This document shows positions 17,801-24,992 of a stretch of 64,000 nucleotides of DNA, in pieces. The position numbers and the translations under genes were made by a program. Position 1 is the stretch's first letter; each line of letters opens with the position of its first letter. This DNA is from Clostridia bacterium (GTDB taxonomy: Bacteria; Bacillota; Clostridia; Lachnospirales; Anaerotignaceae). The notes below the pieces were generated by a model. It did no database searches, was not told the origin of the DNA, and was given only the letters and a program-made list of their open reading frames with translations. Where the stretch lies: the NCBI GenBank assembly GCA_022786605.1, contig JALFWW010000019.1:62001-126000 (forward strand), in the 5' to 3' direction.

Positions 17801-19696
17801 TTCTTTCACATTTGCAAATCCGTCACCTGTATATTGACCATGTGAAAACAGGTCTCTTGCGCTGGCAGGAGCCACTACGCCATTCTCGCCGGTAATGGTC
17901 ATATTATAATGACCAGCTTCGCCGCCGGCTGTCAGATACGCAATTACGCTGTAACCTTCCGCGCCGATCTGGCGGGCGTAAAGAATATCTTCCCGACCGT
18001 CAACGTTCACTTTCAAAGTATCTATGCTGTCTGGAGCACTTGTGAAAGAAAGTTCCTCATCAGCAAAATCAATCTGATCAATGTACTGGATACGAGCACC
18101 CTTGCTGTCTGTCAAACCCCAGAAGTTCAGCAAACCTGCCTGATCGCCGCTGCCAAATTTGAGTCTTCCGGCATCGTTTGCGATCACCTGTCCCTCTCCT
18201 TCCGGCGCGGGGGTTGCCTGTCCCACTTCCAATGTGACCACAGGATGTGCCCACAGGGCTTTCAGCACCACATTTTCTGTGCCCATGGTCAGAGAAGAAC
18301 CAGGTTTCAAAGTCTTGCCTACCAAAGATTCAGGACCGCTGACTACCTGCCAGCCGCCGAAGCTTTCCCCTTCTTTGGAGAAGCCGGTTCCTTCAGCCAC
18401 TGTAACCTTTGTGTTGGGAGCTGCGCTCTGAGACTCAGGCGCTGTACCAGTTCCGCCGTTCAGATCATAGGAAACGGTGCGTTCTCCCTTATTGATTACT
18501 GTTTCAGGGAAAGAAACGGTAACACTTTTCTCTGTATCATCAAACAGTCCTGTACGCAGCTTAAATGTCACATCCTGTGCATCAATAACAGTCTGTGTAT
18601 CCGTCACATCTGGAACCAGCGCCACAGTCAGTGTGATGCGCAGTGTGTCCATGGAAAACAGATATGCCGCCTGTAAATGCACCGTATTGGTATCCTTTTC
18701 CAGACTGGCTGTCACACCAACGCCGCTGCTGACGTTGTTTTCGTCTGTTTCCGGACGGTTGCTTTCCGGAGAGTATCTGTAATGCAGTTCATCACGCACT
18801 TCTACACCTGTGATATCTGTGATCACGCTCTGGCTGTCTTTCAGGGCGATATCAAAATCAACATAATTTTTGTAACCGATTTCGTCAAAATCGCCCCTTT
18901 TATCATATTCATCATAGTTGTCCATAACAACGGTGCGAATATTATGTCCCAATTCAAAAGGATATCTGTTCAGACCATTGTCAACCGCGCCATAAGCAAA
19001 GTGAGCCTCTGCAAGGCTGCCGTCCCCTTTTGTGTAGGTCGCCACATAATCATCCAGATATGCAGTGGGCGCATCTGTGTATTCATACACGATCAGCGCG
19101 CCATCGCTGCCCAGAGCATCTTTCAGCTTATTCAGTTCTGCCTTGACAGCCTGCTCATCGCTGTTGATGCCTTTTTTGCTGCCCATGAGCCAAAATACTA
19201 CACTTGGATAACTGCTGTCCGCCTCATTCACTGCCTCAGTCACTGCCTGAAGGGCTTTCACCTCATCAGCAGTGCCAGACATCTGGGAAATGCTGGATGC
19301 CTGTTTCAGACTGTTGTAATCTGTCAGTTCACCGGAATCCTGAACATCCTCACCATAAGTGATGATGTGGGTGGGATTGGGCTCTCCCCATTCCATGAGC
19401 ATTCTGCCCGCATAATAGTAGCTGTTGATCCCATCATTCAATGCGTACTGTACCGTATTCTGGTTGTCCGCGTCCGCGGCTGCCAAGAAAAAGACATTGA
19501 CCTTCTGCTGTTCCAAAGGCTTTACTTGATAAGTGATTTTTGCCTCAGACATGTCATCATTGTAGGTCACTGTTCGGGTCACTTCCGGAGAATCCGGATC
19601 ACCCTCCGCGGCAAGTACGTTTGTTGGAAGTGTTCCCAGCATCATGAACGCGCTGAGACTTCCGGCAAGCAAACGCCGCCAGTTAAATTTCTTCAT
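14897..19696 (-). CDS. SLH-anchored BspA-like surface protein, probably phase variable
   Basis: 1,599 residues. Signal peptide (MKKFNWRRLLAGSLSAF, cleavage near VLAAEG). Residues about 35-330 form an unidentified exported domain with a vWA-like strand pattern but no DxSxS site; 405-482 an InlB_B-type repeat (YDLNGGTGTAPES ... LKALWA); 615-1045 about eleven DUF285/BspA leucine-rich repeats of the type MFNGCKNLGAVDLSTWN; 1090-1142 an acidic linker; 1163-1260 a beta domain; then a Gly/Ser linker, a second InlB_B repeat near 1305 and three SLH domains (about 1389-1545) that bind wall polymer. Expected role: cell-surface adhesion or host/matrix contact (inferred). RBS GAGGAGGT precedes the ATG. 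Its upstream DNA is the invertible segment; in this assembly no strong promoter faces the gene. Confidence 0.9.
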   Translation of the reverse strand: MKKFNWRRLLAGSLSAFMMLGTLPTNVLAAEGDPDSPEVTRTVTYNDDMSEAKITYQVKPLEQQKVNVFFLAAADADNQNTVQYALNDGINSYYYAGRMLMEWGEPNPTHIITYGEDVQDSGELTDYNSLKQASSISQMSGTADEVKALQAVTEAVNEADSSYPSVVFWLMGSKKGINSDEQAVKAELNKLKDALGSDGALIVYEYTDAPTAYLDDYVATYTKGDGSLAEAHFAYGAVDNGLNRYPFELGHNIRTVVMDNYDEYDKRGDFDEIGYKNYVDFDIALKDSQSVITDITGVEVRDELHYRYSPESNRPETDENNVSSGVGVTASLEKDTNTVHLQAAYLFSMDTLRITLTVALVPDVTDTQTVIDAQDVTFKLRTGLFDDTEKSVTVSFPETVINKGERTVSYDLNGGTGTAPESQSAAPNTKVTVAEGTGFSKEGESFGGWQVVSGPESLVGKTLKPGSSLTMGTENVVLKALWAHPVVTLEVGQATPAPEGEGQVIANDAGRLKFGSGDQAGLLNFWGLTDSKGARIQYIDQIDFADEELSFTSAPDSIDTLKVNVDGREDILYARQIGAEGYSVIAYLTAGGEAGHYNMTITGENGVVAPASARDLFSHGQYTGDGFANVKENGWNSTLAKVNFNGNFDTSTLQDADGMFYCAGLTELPDFANQDLSALVNAKSMFNGCKNLGAVDLSTWNTPVLTNIAFMFQNCSSMPSAKLSGWDVSKVTAANSMFRGCSNLTSVDMEGWSLPEVVDLEAFFYQCSSLPAVDISDWNPTKVTKMDYIFADCTVLQDIVVGDWNLPSLNNFYNAFQNCKSLTEMDLSGWTTPSLGDVMSVFSNCSNLEKMSLPSKANFEDMAFAYAFWALGNLKEFRMPAWNLDGMNNYSLSSPMGNGSLWGNYSDPYPKDVKFIIDDWNVTTENFLTSAPENFAYPWTAIPTSEFSAKNWNLNDLPQDLSELRELTYSMVEFSGWTGLGGVTDISGMFSSQSRITTVSFAGADFSSLQKASRMFGSSNKSLTTLDFSGITGITDQSVLTDMFVGIPKEVQSTVTLTVTDDKIGGWIADEFTKAGCVADNITKLPAGVSTAVENNDTPYEEDMTSIPAEAAADFDEPAAVPAADRVPADDTESEDDTAPLEAVAFQAPVAGQHPQASNKGDEYYIKTTVRFEGDTGALSENIDLSVALPENMSFAADPEIVTGDFVTIADPEVSSKTGRIVNEASIGGNELTAAFNTMEAGSQIQISFRGVLSDEGIIDGDQKVWDVKALAADQTTSSDCTYRFWQSYSDGSGGGSGGGSSRKYTLRYDTNGGEKIDSEYYRRTWTKKYEDLPVPVREGYTFKGWYKNDDLTERVTDDIYVNSSVVVLYAKWSKDAELLPEDTGVSSLLNTKDHNVYLNGYETGFFGPNNHMTRAEVAQMFYSLLLNKDVPTTVSFVDVPANAWYAKAVNTLASLGIVTGVGNNQFAPDRPITRAEFTAIAMRFTNGAVSGENVFSDVTTDDWFYDQVVGSIQYGWIAGYEDGTFRPNNNITRAEVTTITNQMLGRSADKAYVDQHKDALRMFPDLPVNHWAYYQIMEATNAHDYALTNGVENWTELK

Positions 19697-19787
19697 TTTT
19701 ACATACCTCCTCACGTATGATATATGATGTATATATATAAACATTGGAATGCCCAATGGAATACGTAATATATTTTCTGATACATCC

Positions 19788-19807
19788 AAACAAAATCAGC
19801 ATTTTGT
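19788..19807 (+). repeat. Left inverted repeat of putative invertible promoter
   Basis: AAACAAAATCAGCATTTTGT; exact reverse complement at 20062-20081. Each copy is itself a near dyad (ACAAAAT, asymmetric CAGC core, ATTTTGT), the form of a tyrosine-recombinase core site. It lies 91 bp upstream of the surface-protein ATG. Confidence 0.85.
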
Positions 19808-19894
19808 CTAAAGCGAAAGAAATCACTTTCCCATTTGTGTTCGGCATTTAAAAAATAAATGGATTTTTATACCATTTTTTATAAGAGTTTGAAC

Positions 19895-19941
19895 AAAAAA
19901 AAGAAAGACCGAAAAAAAATTCCGTACGGTCTTTCATTTTT
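19895..19941. terminator. Terminator inside the invertible segment
   Basis: GAAAGACCG (19903-19911) pairs with CGGTCTTTC (19927-19935). On the minus strand it is followed by eight T, stopping recombinase readthrough toward the surface-protein gene; on the plus strand by ATTTTTG, weaker. Confidence 0.85.
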
Positions 19942-19963
19942 GTGCCTAATTTCGACAAAAGAC

Positions 19964-19992
19964 TTGCGTCCATGTGCAAAAAAAGTTATAAT
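19964..19992 (+). promoter_or_regulatory. Outward-facing sigma-A promoter in invertible segment
   Basis: TTGCGT (19964-19969), 17-bp spacer, TATAAT (19987-19992). The same -35 and spacing are found at the tmk promoter. As assembled it would make antisense RNA into the recombinase gene; after inversion it would drive the surface protein. TTCGACA, a perfect match to the core Spo0A box on the other strand, ends 7 bp before the -35. Confidence 0.8.
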
Positions 19993-20061
19993 TTCCCTGT
20001 ATACAATGAAATACATGCGTGTATTTCATCCATTTACAGTATAAAACAATATGTATTTATA

Positions 20062-20081
20062 ACAAAATGCTGATTTTGTTT
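20062..20081 (-). repeat. Right inverted repeat of putative invertible promoter
   Basis: Exact reverse complement of 19788-19807. It overlaps the TAA stop codon of the recombinase gene (20082-20080). Locally the dyad is perfect over 8-bp arms (AACAAAAT, GCTG, ATTTTGTT). Confidence 0.85.
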
Positions 20082-20925
20082 ATGATATCAGTCGCAGCTG
20101 TTCCATCATATGCGCATGTTCTGTTCCAGATGTCACCAGATAAATTCTGGTGGTTTCGATGCTGGAATGTCCCAGTACATCGGCTAACCGAACAATGTCT
20201 TTACATACTTTATAAAAGCTTACGGCAAACAGATGACGTAAGTTATGAGGGAACACCTTTTCCGCGTCTACCCGTGCCTCCTGACAGAGTGACTTCATTT
20301 CACTCCAAATTTGACACCGTGACATACTTTTTTTGCCTCCTGTGAGAAATATCTCCCCAGAGGCAATTTTTTGTTTTTTCGCGTATTGCAGCAGCTTTCT
20401 CGCCAGTTTCTTTGGTATCAGTATCGTACGCACCTTGCCCTTCAAAGCAATCTCCGCTCTTCCCATTTGCGCGGATTCCACAGTCAGATATTTCACTTCA
20501 CTGACACGGATTCCAGTGGAACAAATAGCCTCCAATAACAGTGCCAGTCGTTCCCGTCCCTGTCTGCGCGCGGTTTCCACCAAGCGGATATATTCTTGGA
20601 AAGTCAGTTCCCGTCTGCTGTCCTGAAACATCTTTCTCTGAATCTTAAAAAACTTCACCCGACACTCATTCCAGCCCATCAACGCAAAAAAACCATTCAA
20701 AGCTGAGAGCATCCCATTGATCGTCACTGGCGCATAGTTTTGTGACAGTAAGTAATTTTTCCATTGGACAGCGATTTCCTTTGTGACATGTCTGCCGTCC
20801 AGCCAGTCATGGAATGTCCGTACATCTCGCATATATTTTTTTACTGTTCCGGCACTGCGTTCTTCCTCCAGCAAATACTGCCCATACGCATTGATTTGTT
20901 CCAAAGTCAATTTATGTTTATCCAT
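20080..20925 (-). CDS. Tyrosine site-specific recombinase, probable DNA invertase of the adjacent switch
   Basis: 281 residues with the two-domain XerC/D-like layout: SAM-like core-binding domain (about 1-95; SAGTVKKYMRDVRTFHDWL) and catalytic domain with the complete set Arg140 (CSTGIRVSE), Lys164 (LKGKVRT), His227-x-x-Arg230 (PHNLRH), His253 (LGHSS) and nucleophile Tyr262 (TTRIYL). Shorter than XerC/XerD and without their C-terminal tail; size is like small phase-variation integrases. GGAGGAAAG precedes the ATG. No excisionase, tRNA attachment site or phage genes adjoin; instead its 3' end lies on an inverted repeat, so it is inferred to invert the segment downstream. Confidence 0.9.
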   Translation of the reverse strand: MDKHKLTLEQINAYGQYLLEEERSAGTVKKYMRDVRTFHDWLDGRHVTKEIAVQWKNYLLSQNYAPVTINGMLSALNGFFALMGWNECRVKFFKIQRKMFQDSRRELTFQEYIRLVETARRQGRERLALLLEAICSTGIRVSEVKYLTVESAQMGRAEIALKGKVRTILIPKKLARKLLQYAKKQKIASGEIFLTGGKKSMSRCQIWSEMKSLCQEARVDAEKVFPHNLRHLFAVSFYKVCKDIVRLADVLGHSSIETTRIYLVTSGTEHAHMMEQLRLIS

Positions 20926-21214
20926 ATATTCTTTCCTCCATTGGCATTTTACTGTTATTGTACCCTACTTCTATCTGTATTAGCAGAAAAAACAGATGTA
21001 CTAAAATCAGAATAAAACACATTTCCATCCCATAAACAAACACACCGCATCTTCACAGGAACCTTTCAGATACAACCTCGTTGAAATACACCAGAAAAAG
21101 CCCAAAATATACTGATCTGATCCGCTTTGTTGTTATACTGCCCCAGAATTCATGATTGGACACATATTTCTGATTTCATGGAATTTCCTTTTTCTCTGCA
21201 ATCTTTCAAACAGC

Positions 21215-21246
21215 AAAAAAGTCTTTGCAATTTTCATGCAAAGACT
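21215..21246 (-). terminator. Second terminator downstream of spo0A
   Basis: Minus strand: AGTCTTTGCA, loop, TGCAAAGACT, then six T. With the 21305-21345 terminator it isolates spo0A from the recombinase. In the 494-bp gap 20926-21419 I see these two terminators and no further gene; no convincing recombinase promoter was found. Confidence 0.75.
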
Positions 21247-21304
21247 GTAATATGACCTTCATTCCATTCTAAAACAGGGAAATCATACCAAAAGATCGCC
21301 AAAA

Positions 21305-21345
21305 CAAAATCAGGGTGGATTCTTCCAGAATCCACCCTGATTTTT
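21305..21345. terminator. Terminator downstream of spo0A
   Basis: ATCAGGGTGGATTC pairs with GAATCCACCCTGAT (14 bp, 5-base loop), flanked by T runs in both directions; 75 bp after the spo0A stop. Confidence 0.85.
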
Positions 21346-21419
21346 GTATGGAGGCATTATGTGGAACAAGCTCTGCTGCCCTAAAGGAGTGTAACAGCAG
21401 ACAAGGCGTTTCCCGTTAT

Positions 21420-22217
21420 TCAGCCGGCTTTCTGCTCCAGACGCAGTCTGTCGGCAATGAGGGCAATAAACTCACTATTGGTGGGCTTGCCCTTATGGTT
21501 GTTGACGGTATAACCGAACAATTCATGGATGACTTCCACTTTTCCCCGGTTCCACGCCACTTCAATGGCATGACGGATGGCACGTTCCACCCGGCTGGGT
21601 GTGGTATTGCACTTTTTGGCAATGGAAGGATACAGTTCCTTTGTGATGTAATTGAGGACATCCATGTCGTTGACACTCATCATGATGGCTTCCCGCATGT
21701 AATGATAGCCACGGATATGGGCAGGCACACCGATTTCATGGAGGATATTGGTAACTCTCGTTTCCAGATCCACTGTTCCCTGTGCCGCCGGAGCCGCTGC
21801 AGCAAACACACTGCCTGCCGGTTTCACTGCGGGCTGTTCCTGCATGAGCTGACGGATACGCTGGCTCAAAGCTTCCAGATCAAAAGGCTTCATCATGTAA
21901 TACCCTACTCCCAGTTCCATAGCACGCTGCACCACTTTATCCTGACTGAGTGCTGACAAAATGATGGTGATGGGCTGGTGCATATCTGGGTTTTTCTGGA
22001 GTCTTTCCAGCACACCAATACCATCCAGTCTGGGCATGATGCCATCAATGACTGCCACATCGGGTCTGTATTCCCGAATCTTGTTCATGGCGTCGATGCC
22101 ATCCATAGCAACGGCTACCACCTGCATATCTTCCTGTTTCTGCAAATAATTCACGACAATATCACAAAAATCCTTATTATCATCGGCTAACAGCACTTTT
22201 ATTTTCATTTGGCTCAA
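21420..22217 (-). CDS. spo0A: Sporulation master regulator Spo0A
   Basis: 265 residues. Receiver domain with acidic pocket ADDN (Asp12, Asp13) and phosphoacceptor Asp58 ([13 protein letters not shown]), a linker of about 25 residues rich in Ala/Pro, then the Spo0A effector domain: [58 protein letters not shown], the last two being the recognition region. When phosphorylated it binds 0A boxes (TGTCGAA) and commits cells to sporulation. Start: TTG at 22217 has GGAGGG 7 bases upstream; the ATG three codons later (22208) is 16 bases from it. No spo0F/spo0B here; direct kinase input is usual in Clostridia. Confidence 0.97.
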   Translation of the reverse strand: MSQMKIKVLLADDNKDFCDIVVNYLQKQEDMQVVAVAMDGIDAMNKIREYRPDVAVIDGIMPRLDGIGVLERLQKNPDMHQPITIILSALSQDKVVQRAMELGVGYYMMKPFDLEALSQRIRQLMQEQPAVKPAGSVFAAAAPAAQGTVDLETRVTNILHEIGVPAHIRGYHYMREAIMMSVNDMDVLNYITKELYPSIAKKCNTTPSRVERAIRHAIEVAWNRGKVEVIHELFGYTVNNHKGKPTNSEFIALIADRLRLEQKAG

Positions 22218-22280
22218 AATCAATCCCTCCGCTTTGTAGTTTGCTGCATGAATATGACAAACATTCTTGCTTTTGGGTTG

Positions 22281-22309
22281 ATTATAGTACAGTATACATG
22301 CCCTGACAA
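22281..22309 (-). promoter_or_regulatory. Sigma-A promoter of spo0A
   Basis: TTGTCA (22309-22304), 17-bp spacer, TATAAT (22286-22281) on the minus strand, about 64 bp before the TTG start. The remaining DNA to 22590 is AT-rich; an imperfect 0A-like box (TTGCGACAAA) lies at 22374-22383. Confidence 0.8.
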
Positions 22310-22590
22310 TACGGTTTCGGCAGACAAATCCCGACGGAAAATCCGCCATTTTTTCGGCTTTTTCCTCGATTTTTGCGACAAAGCACATTTTCTGTCAGCC
22401 TATGAAAGACACTGTCGGATTCCATCGGGAATTTTGGGGAAGGCAGCAGGATTTTGGCTTGCCGAAAGGGCTTTGTTTTTGTCAGGTGCTGTTGGATTTG
22501 TTGAAAAATCAAAGATATGGTAGAAATTTTCTTTTGCCTCCACCATATATAGAAACGGTAAAATCGGTTCATTTTTTTCCAAAACCCAAA

Positions 22591-22627
22591 AGAGAACAGA
22601 ACATCGGAAACTGATGTTCTGTTCTCT
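22591..22627. terminator. Terminator-like 15-bp hairpin after EamA gene
   Basis: AGAGAACAGAACATC pairs perfectly with GATGTTCTGTTCTCT around a 7-base loop, 70 bp downstream of the transporter stop. The following T run is short (TTTT), so strength is uncertain. Confidence 0.6.
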
Positions 22628-22697
22628 CCTTCTTCTTTTCCCAGACAAACTTTGTCATTTTGAAAGAATATTCCCTGTGATTCCGACAAAATCTCTT

Positions 22698-23579
22698 TTA
22701 TTTCTCATGGACATTGTCCGTTGAGGCAAAATATGTCCCCATAGCCATAATCCACAGGGCAATCAAAAAGGATATTGACGGTTTTTCCCGAAAAATCACC
22801 AAGGAAAGGGCTGTTGCCATAAAAGGCGCCAGTGCGTAATAGGCGCTTGTTTTGGCAGCCCCCAGATACCGCTGGGCGTAGATATAAAAGAAAATACTCA
22901 AACCATAGGCAACAAACCCCAGCAGCAGCGTACACACCCCATATACCAAAGGCAATGCGTTTTCCCCAAGGCAAAATGCAAGCACCAGCGATCCCAGACC
23001 AGAGCCGAAGCCTTTGATGACAACAATCTCCAATGGGTCTTTATGGGAAATCATACGGGTGCAGTTATTTTCCAGCCCCCAGCATACACAAGCCAGCAAT
23101 ACGAATATGGAGCCGTAGGAAAATGTAAAACTGGACATATCCTCCACAGAAAGGATGGCGCTGGAAATGGTCACCAGAACGATTGCCAGCCAAAGCCGTC
23201 TGGAAATGGCTTCCCGAAAAATAAAAAGGGCAATGACTGCCGTAGCAACGATTTCGAAATTATTGAGCAAAGAAGCGTTTGCCGCTGTGGTCATAGTCAA
23301 GCCCACCATGAGGAAAATGGGTGCGGCAATATCCAGCACCACCATTCCCACAGTGTAAGGCATGTCTTTTTTTGTCAAAGGAACTTCTTTCTTCCCTTTT
23401 CCTGCCATGCGCTGGACAAGGCGCACCAAGACCAATCCAACACCTGCCCCCAGATACAGCAGGGCTGCCATCATGGTTGGAGGCACTTCCTCCAACAGCA
23501 ATTTGGAAACAGGCGCGTTCAGGGCATAAAGCCCAGCCGCCAGAACTGCCCAGAAAATGGCTGTTTTTTGCGATGTCAT
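22698..23579 (-). CDS. EamA/DMT-family transporter
   Basis: 293 residues, about ten hydrophobic segments in two homologous EamA halves: first half opens AIFWAVLAAGLYALNAPVSK with the DMT feature VPPTMMAALLYLGAGVGLVL; second half GSIFVLLACVCWGLENNCTR and a final YYALAPFMATALSLVIFREK. DMT proteins export or import small metabolites or amino acids; substrate unknown. It lies 9 bp after a CsoR-family regulator and must share its metal-type operator, hinting that the exported or imported compound is linked to a metal, thiol or sulfur signal (inference). Confidence 0.9.
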   Translation of the reverse strand: MTSQKTAIFWAVLAAGLYALNAPVSKLLLEEVPPTMMAALLYLGAGVGLVLVRLVQRMAGKGKKEVPLTKKDMPYTVGMVVLDIAAPIFLMVGLTMTTAANASLLNNFEIVATAVIALFIFREAISRRLWLAIVLVTISSAILSVEDMSSFTFSYGSIFVLLACVCWGLENNCTRMISHKDPLEIVVIKGFGSGLGSLVLAFCLGENALPLVYGVCTLLLGFVAYGLSIFFYIYAQRYLGAAKTSAYYALAPFMATALSLVIFREKPSISFLIALWIMAMGTYFASTDNVHEK

Positions 23580-23588
23580 AGAAATCCC

Positions 23589-23855
23589 TCATTTCATAAA
23601 CTGGTCGATGGCTGCCGACAAATCTTCCAGAGCTTTTTTGTCCCCCGTTTCCACAGCCTCCACAATGCAATGGTTGATATGGTCTTTCAGGATGATTTTT
23701 CCCGTATTATTGAGAGCAGACTTCACCGCTGCCAGTTGAATCAGCACCTGACTGCAATCCTGTCCTTCCTCCACCATTTTTTTCACCGCTTCCAGATGTC
23801 CGATGGCTCTGGAAAGACGGTTGAGCACTTGTTTGGTATCGTGATGATGTGCCAT
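23589..23855 (-). CDS. CsoR/RcnR-family metal-sensing repressor
   Basis: 88 residues, all-helical DUF156 protein. Ligand residues Cys34 (QDCSQVL), His59 and Cys63 (KDHINHC) match the CsoR set; the N-terminus MAHHHD adds His3-5 where RcnR and the nickel sensor InrS have their first ligand, giving a possible HCHC site. The family binds DNA as apo-tetramer and releases on metal (Cu, Ni/Co) or, in CstR/FrmR branches, on persulfide or formaldehyde. It heads a two-gene unit with the EamA transporter and has a C-rich dyad operator in its own promoter. Effector cannot be fixed from sequence. Confidence 0.92.
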   Translation of the reverse strand: MAHHHDTKQVLNRLSRAIGHLEAVKKMVEEGQDCSQVLIQLAAVKSALNNTGKIILKDHINHCIVEAVETGDKKALEDLSAAIDQFMK

Positions 23856-23869
23856 AGAATCCCTCCTTT

Positions 23870-23890
23870 ATATCCCCCCTAGGGGGATAT
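23870..23890. promoter_or_regulatory. CsoR-type operator
   Basis: Dyad with arms ATATCCCCC and GGGGGATAT around a 3-bp centre (CTA), between the -10 box and the ribosome binding site. CsoR/RcnR family operators are C/G-tract dyads of this form. Confidence 0.85.
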
Positions 23891-23894
23891 TTTC

Positions 23895-23922
23895 AGTATA
23901 GCACGTTCCTGAAAAAATACAA
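23895..23922 (-). promoter_or_regulatory. Sigma-A promoter of csoR-eamA operon
   Basis: TTGTAT (23922-23917), 16-bp spacer, TATACT (23900-23895), just upstream of the operator, which would cover the start of transcription. Confidence 0.7.
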
Positions 23923-23960
23923 TATGATTTCCTTTTTTCAGACAAAAAATATGCCCCAAC

Positions 23961-24081
23961 TTTAGGGGCATATTCATAAGAAAACAAAGCAAGCTGAAAT
24001 CCTTACGATATAGGAGATTTCAGCTTGCTTATTTTTATAAGATTTTATTTGTTATGTTTTCTTAATGGGAAGTTGCTTTCG
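23961..24081 (+). repeat. Dispersed hairpin repeat, copy 3 (short form)
   Basis: TTAGGGGCATATTCATAAG, AAAACAAAGC, hairpin AAGCTGAAATCCTTA / GAGATTTCAGCTTG, GATTTTATTTG, then TTTTCTTAATGGGAAGTTGC. The left end is extended into its own hairpin (ATGCCCC, AACTTT, AGGGGCAT; 23951-23971). Lacks the roughly 65-bp second dyad of long copies. Lies between rsmA (its terminator side) and csoR. Confidence 0.8.
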
Positions 24082-24098
24082 TCAGAGCATATCTGTAT

Positions 24099-24977
24099 TT
24101 ACTGATTCTGTTTTGCGTCAAAAACCGCGTCTGTCAGTTTTGCAAAATCCTCAATGGACAATGCTTCCCCTCTGACACGAGGGTCCCAACCCAAAGAAGT
24201 GAGTATTTCTGTCCATTCTTCCTTGGAAAAGCCCAGATTTCCCTGATTGAACAGACAGTTCAGCAGTGTTTTCCGGCGCTGTCCGAAGGCGCATTTCACC
24301 AGATGGAAGAACAGTTCCTCATCTTTTGCGGCAATTTTCCGCTCCGGCAGCACTTTCAGTGTGATGACTGCGGAAGCCACCTTAGGACGGGGCATAAAGC
24401 AGGAAGGCTGCACGATCATGTCCAGATGGGCGTCACAGTAATACTGTACCGCAATGGACAGAGCGCCGTATTCCTTATCCCCGGGACCTGCCTGCATCCG
24501 TTCCGCTACTTCTTTCTGTACCATAACGGTAATGGTATCCACTTTCCGTTCATTTTCCAGCAAATCCATAATAATGGGTGTGGTGATGTAATAAGGCAGG
24601 TTTGCCACCACTTTAATAGGACGGTCGTTGTTTTTCTCCCGAATGATGGCGTCAATATCTGTTTTCAGGATATCCTGATTGCGGACTTCGATGTTGTCAT
24701 AATCTGCCAGTGTTTTGGACAGAATGGGGATCAGGTTGCTGTCGATTTCAATGGCAACCACTTCTCTGGCGTGTTCTGCCAGCACCTGTGTCAAACTGCC
24801 GATACCGGGACCGATTTCCAGCACACAGTCCTCTTTTGTGACACCGGCGCATTCCGCGATGTTGTCCAGAATGTTACTGTCAATGAGAAAATTCTGACCG
24901 AAATTCTTTTTGAAGTAAAAGCCGTTTTCCTCAATGATCTGTTTGGTTCTGGAAGGTGTTGAAATACGTTCTGCCAT
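24099..24977 (-). CDS. rsmA: 16S rRNA (adenine1518-N6/adenine1519-N6)-dimethyltransferase
   Basis: 292 residues. Dimethylates A1518 and A1519 of 16S rRNA (KsgA) late in 30S assembly. Seen: KKNFGQNFLIDSNIL, SAM motif VLEIGPGIGSLTQVL (about 54-68), catalytic motif NLPYYITTPI, and C-terminal CAFGQRRKTLLNCL; standard length. It follows the small multidrug-export-like gene by 15 bp and shares its promoter. It could be confused with Erm methyltransferases, but the motifs and length are those of KsgA. Confidence 0.97.
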   Translation of the reverse strand: MAERISTPSRTKQIIEENGFYFKKNFGQNFLIDSNILDNIAECAGVTKEDCVLEIGPGIGSLTQVLAEHAREVVAIEIDSNLIPILSKTLADYDNIEVRNQDILKTDIDAIIREKNNDRPIKVVANLPYYITTPIIMDLLENERKVDTITVMVQKEVAERMQAGPGDKEYGALSIAVQYYCDAHLDMIVQPSCFMPRPKVASAVITLKVLPERKIAAKDEELFFHLVKCAFGQRRKTLLNCLFNQGNLGFSKEEWTEILTSLGWDPRVRGEALSIEDFAKLTDAVFDAKQNQ

Positions 24978-24992
24978 GTTCTCTCCCCCTTC

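Larger units (their letters stand above)
19808..20061. other. Putative invertible promoter segment (phase switch), OFF orientation
   Basis: 254 bp between the 20-bp inverted repeats. It contains an intrinsic terminator (19895-19941), a TGTCGAA-type box (19951-19957, minus reading), a good plus-strand promoter (19964-19992) and a small hairpin (20009-20028). The promoter faces the recombinase, away from the surface gene. Inversion about the repeats would put its -10 near 19877-19882 on the minus strand, giving a leader of roughly 175 nt to the surface protein, with the terminator then upstream, insulating it from the recombinase transcript. No short-read evidence of flipping is available here. 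Confidence 0.75.

Noticed and set aside
19866..19896. Minus-strand promoter (TTGTTC-19-TATAAA) inside the switch pointing at the surface gene
   Set aside because: Weak -35 and 19-bp spacing; far worse than the plus-strand promoter. It could give basal expression in the assembled state, so the OFF call is not absolute, but I do not annotate it.
21304..21313. Third copy of ACAAAATCAG, the first half of the switch repeat
   Set aside because: It is only 10 bases, not followed by the second half, and forms the base of a terminator; unlikely to be a recombination site.
22374..22384. 0A box upstream of spo0A
   Set aside because: TTGCGACAAA has an inserted G compared with TTCGACA; too imperfect to call autoregulation.
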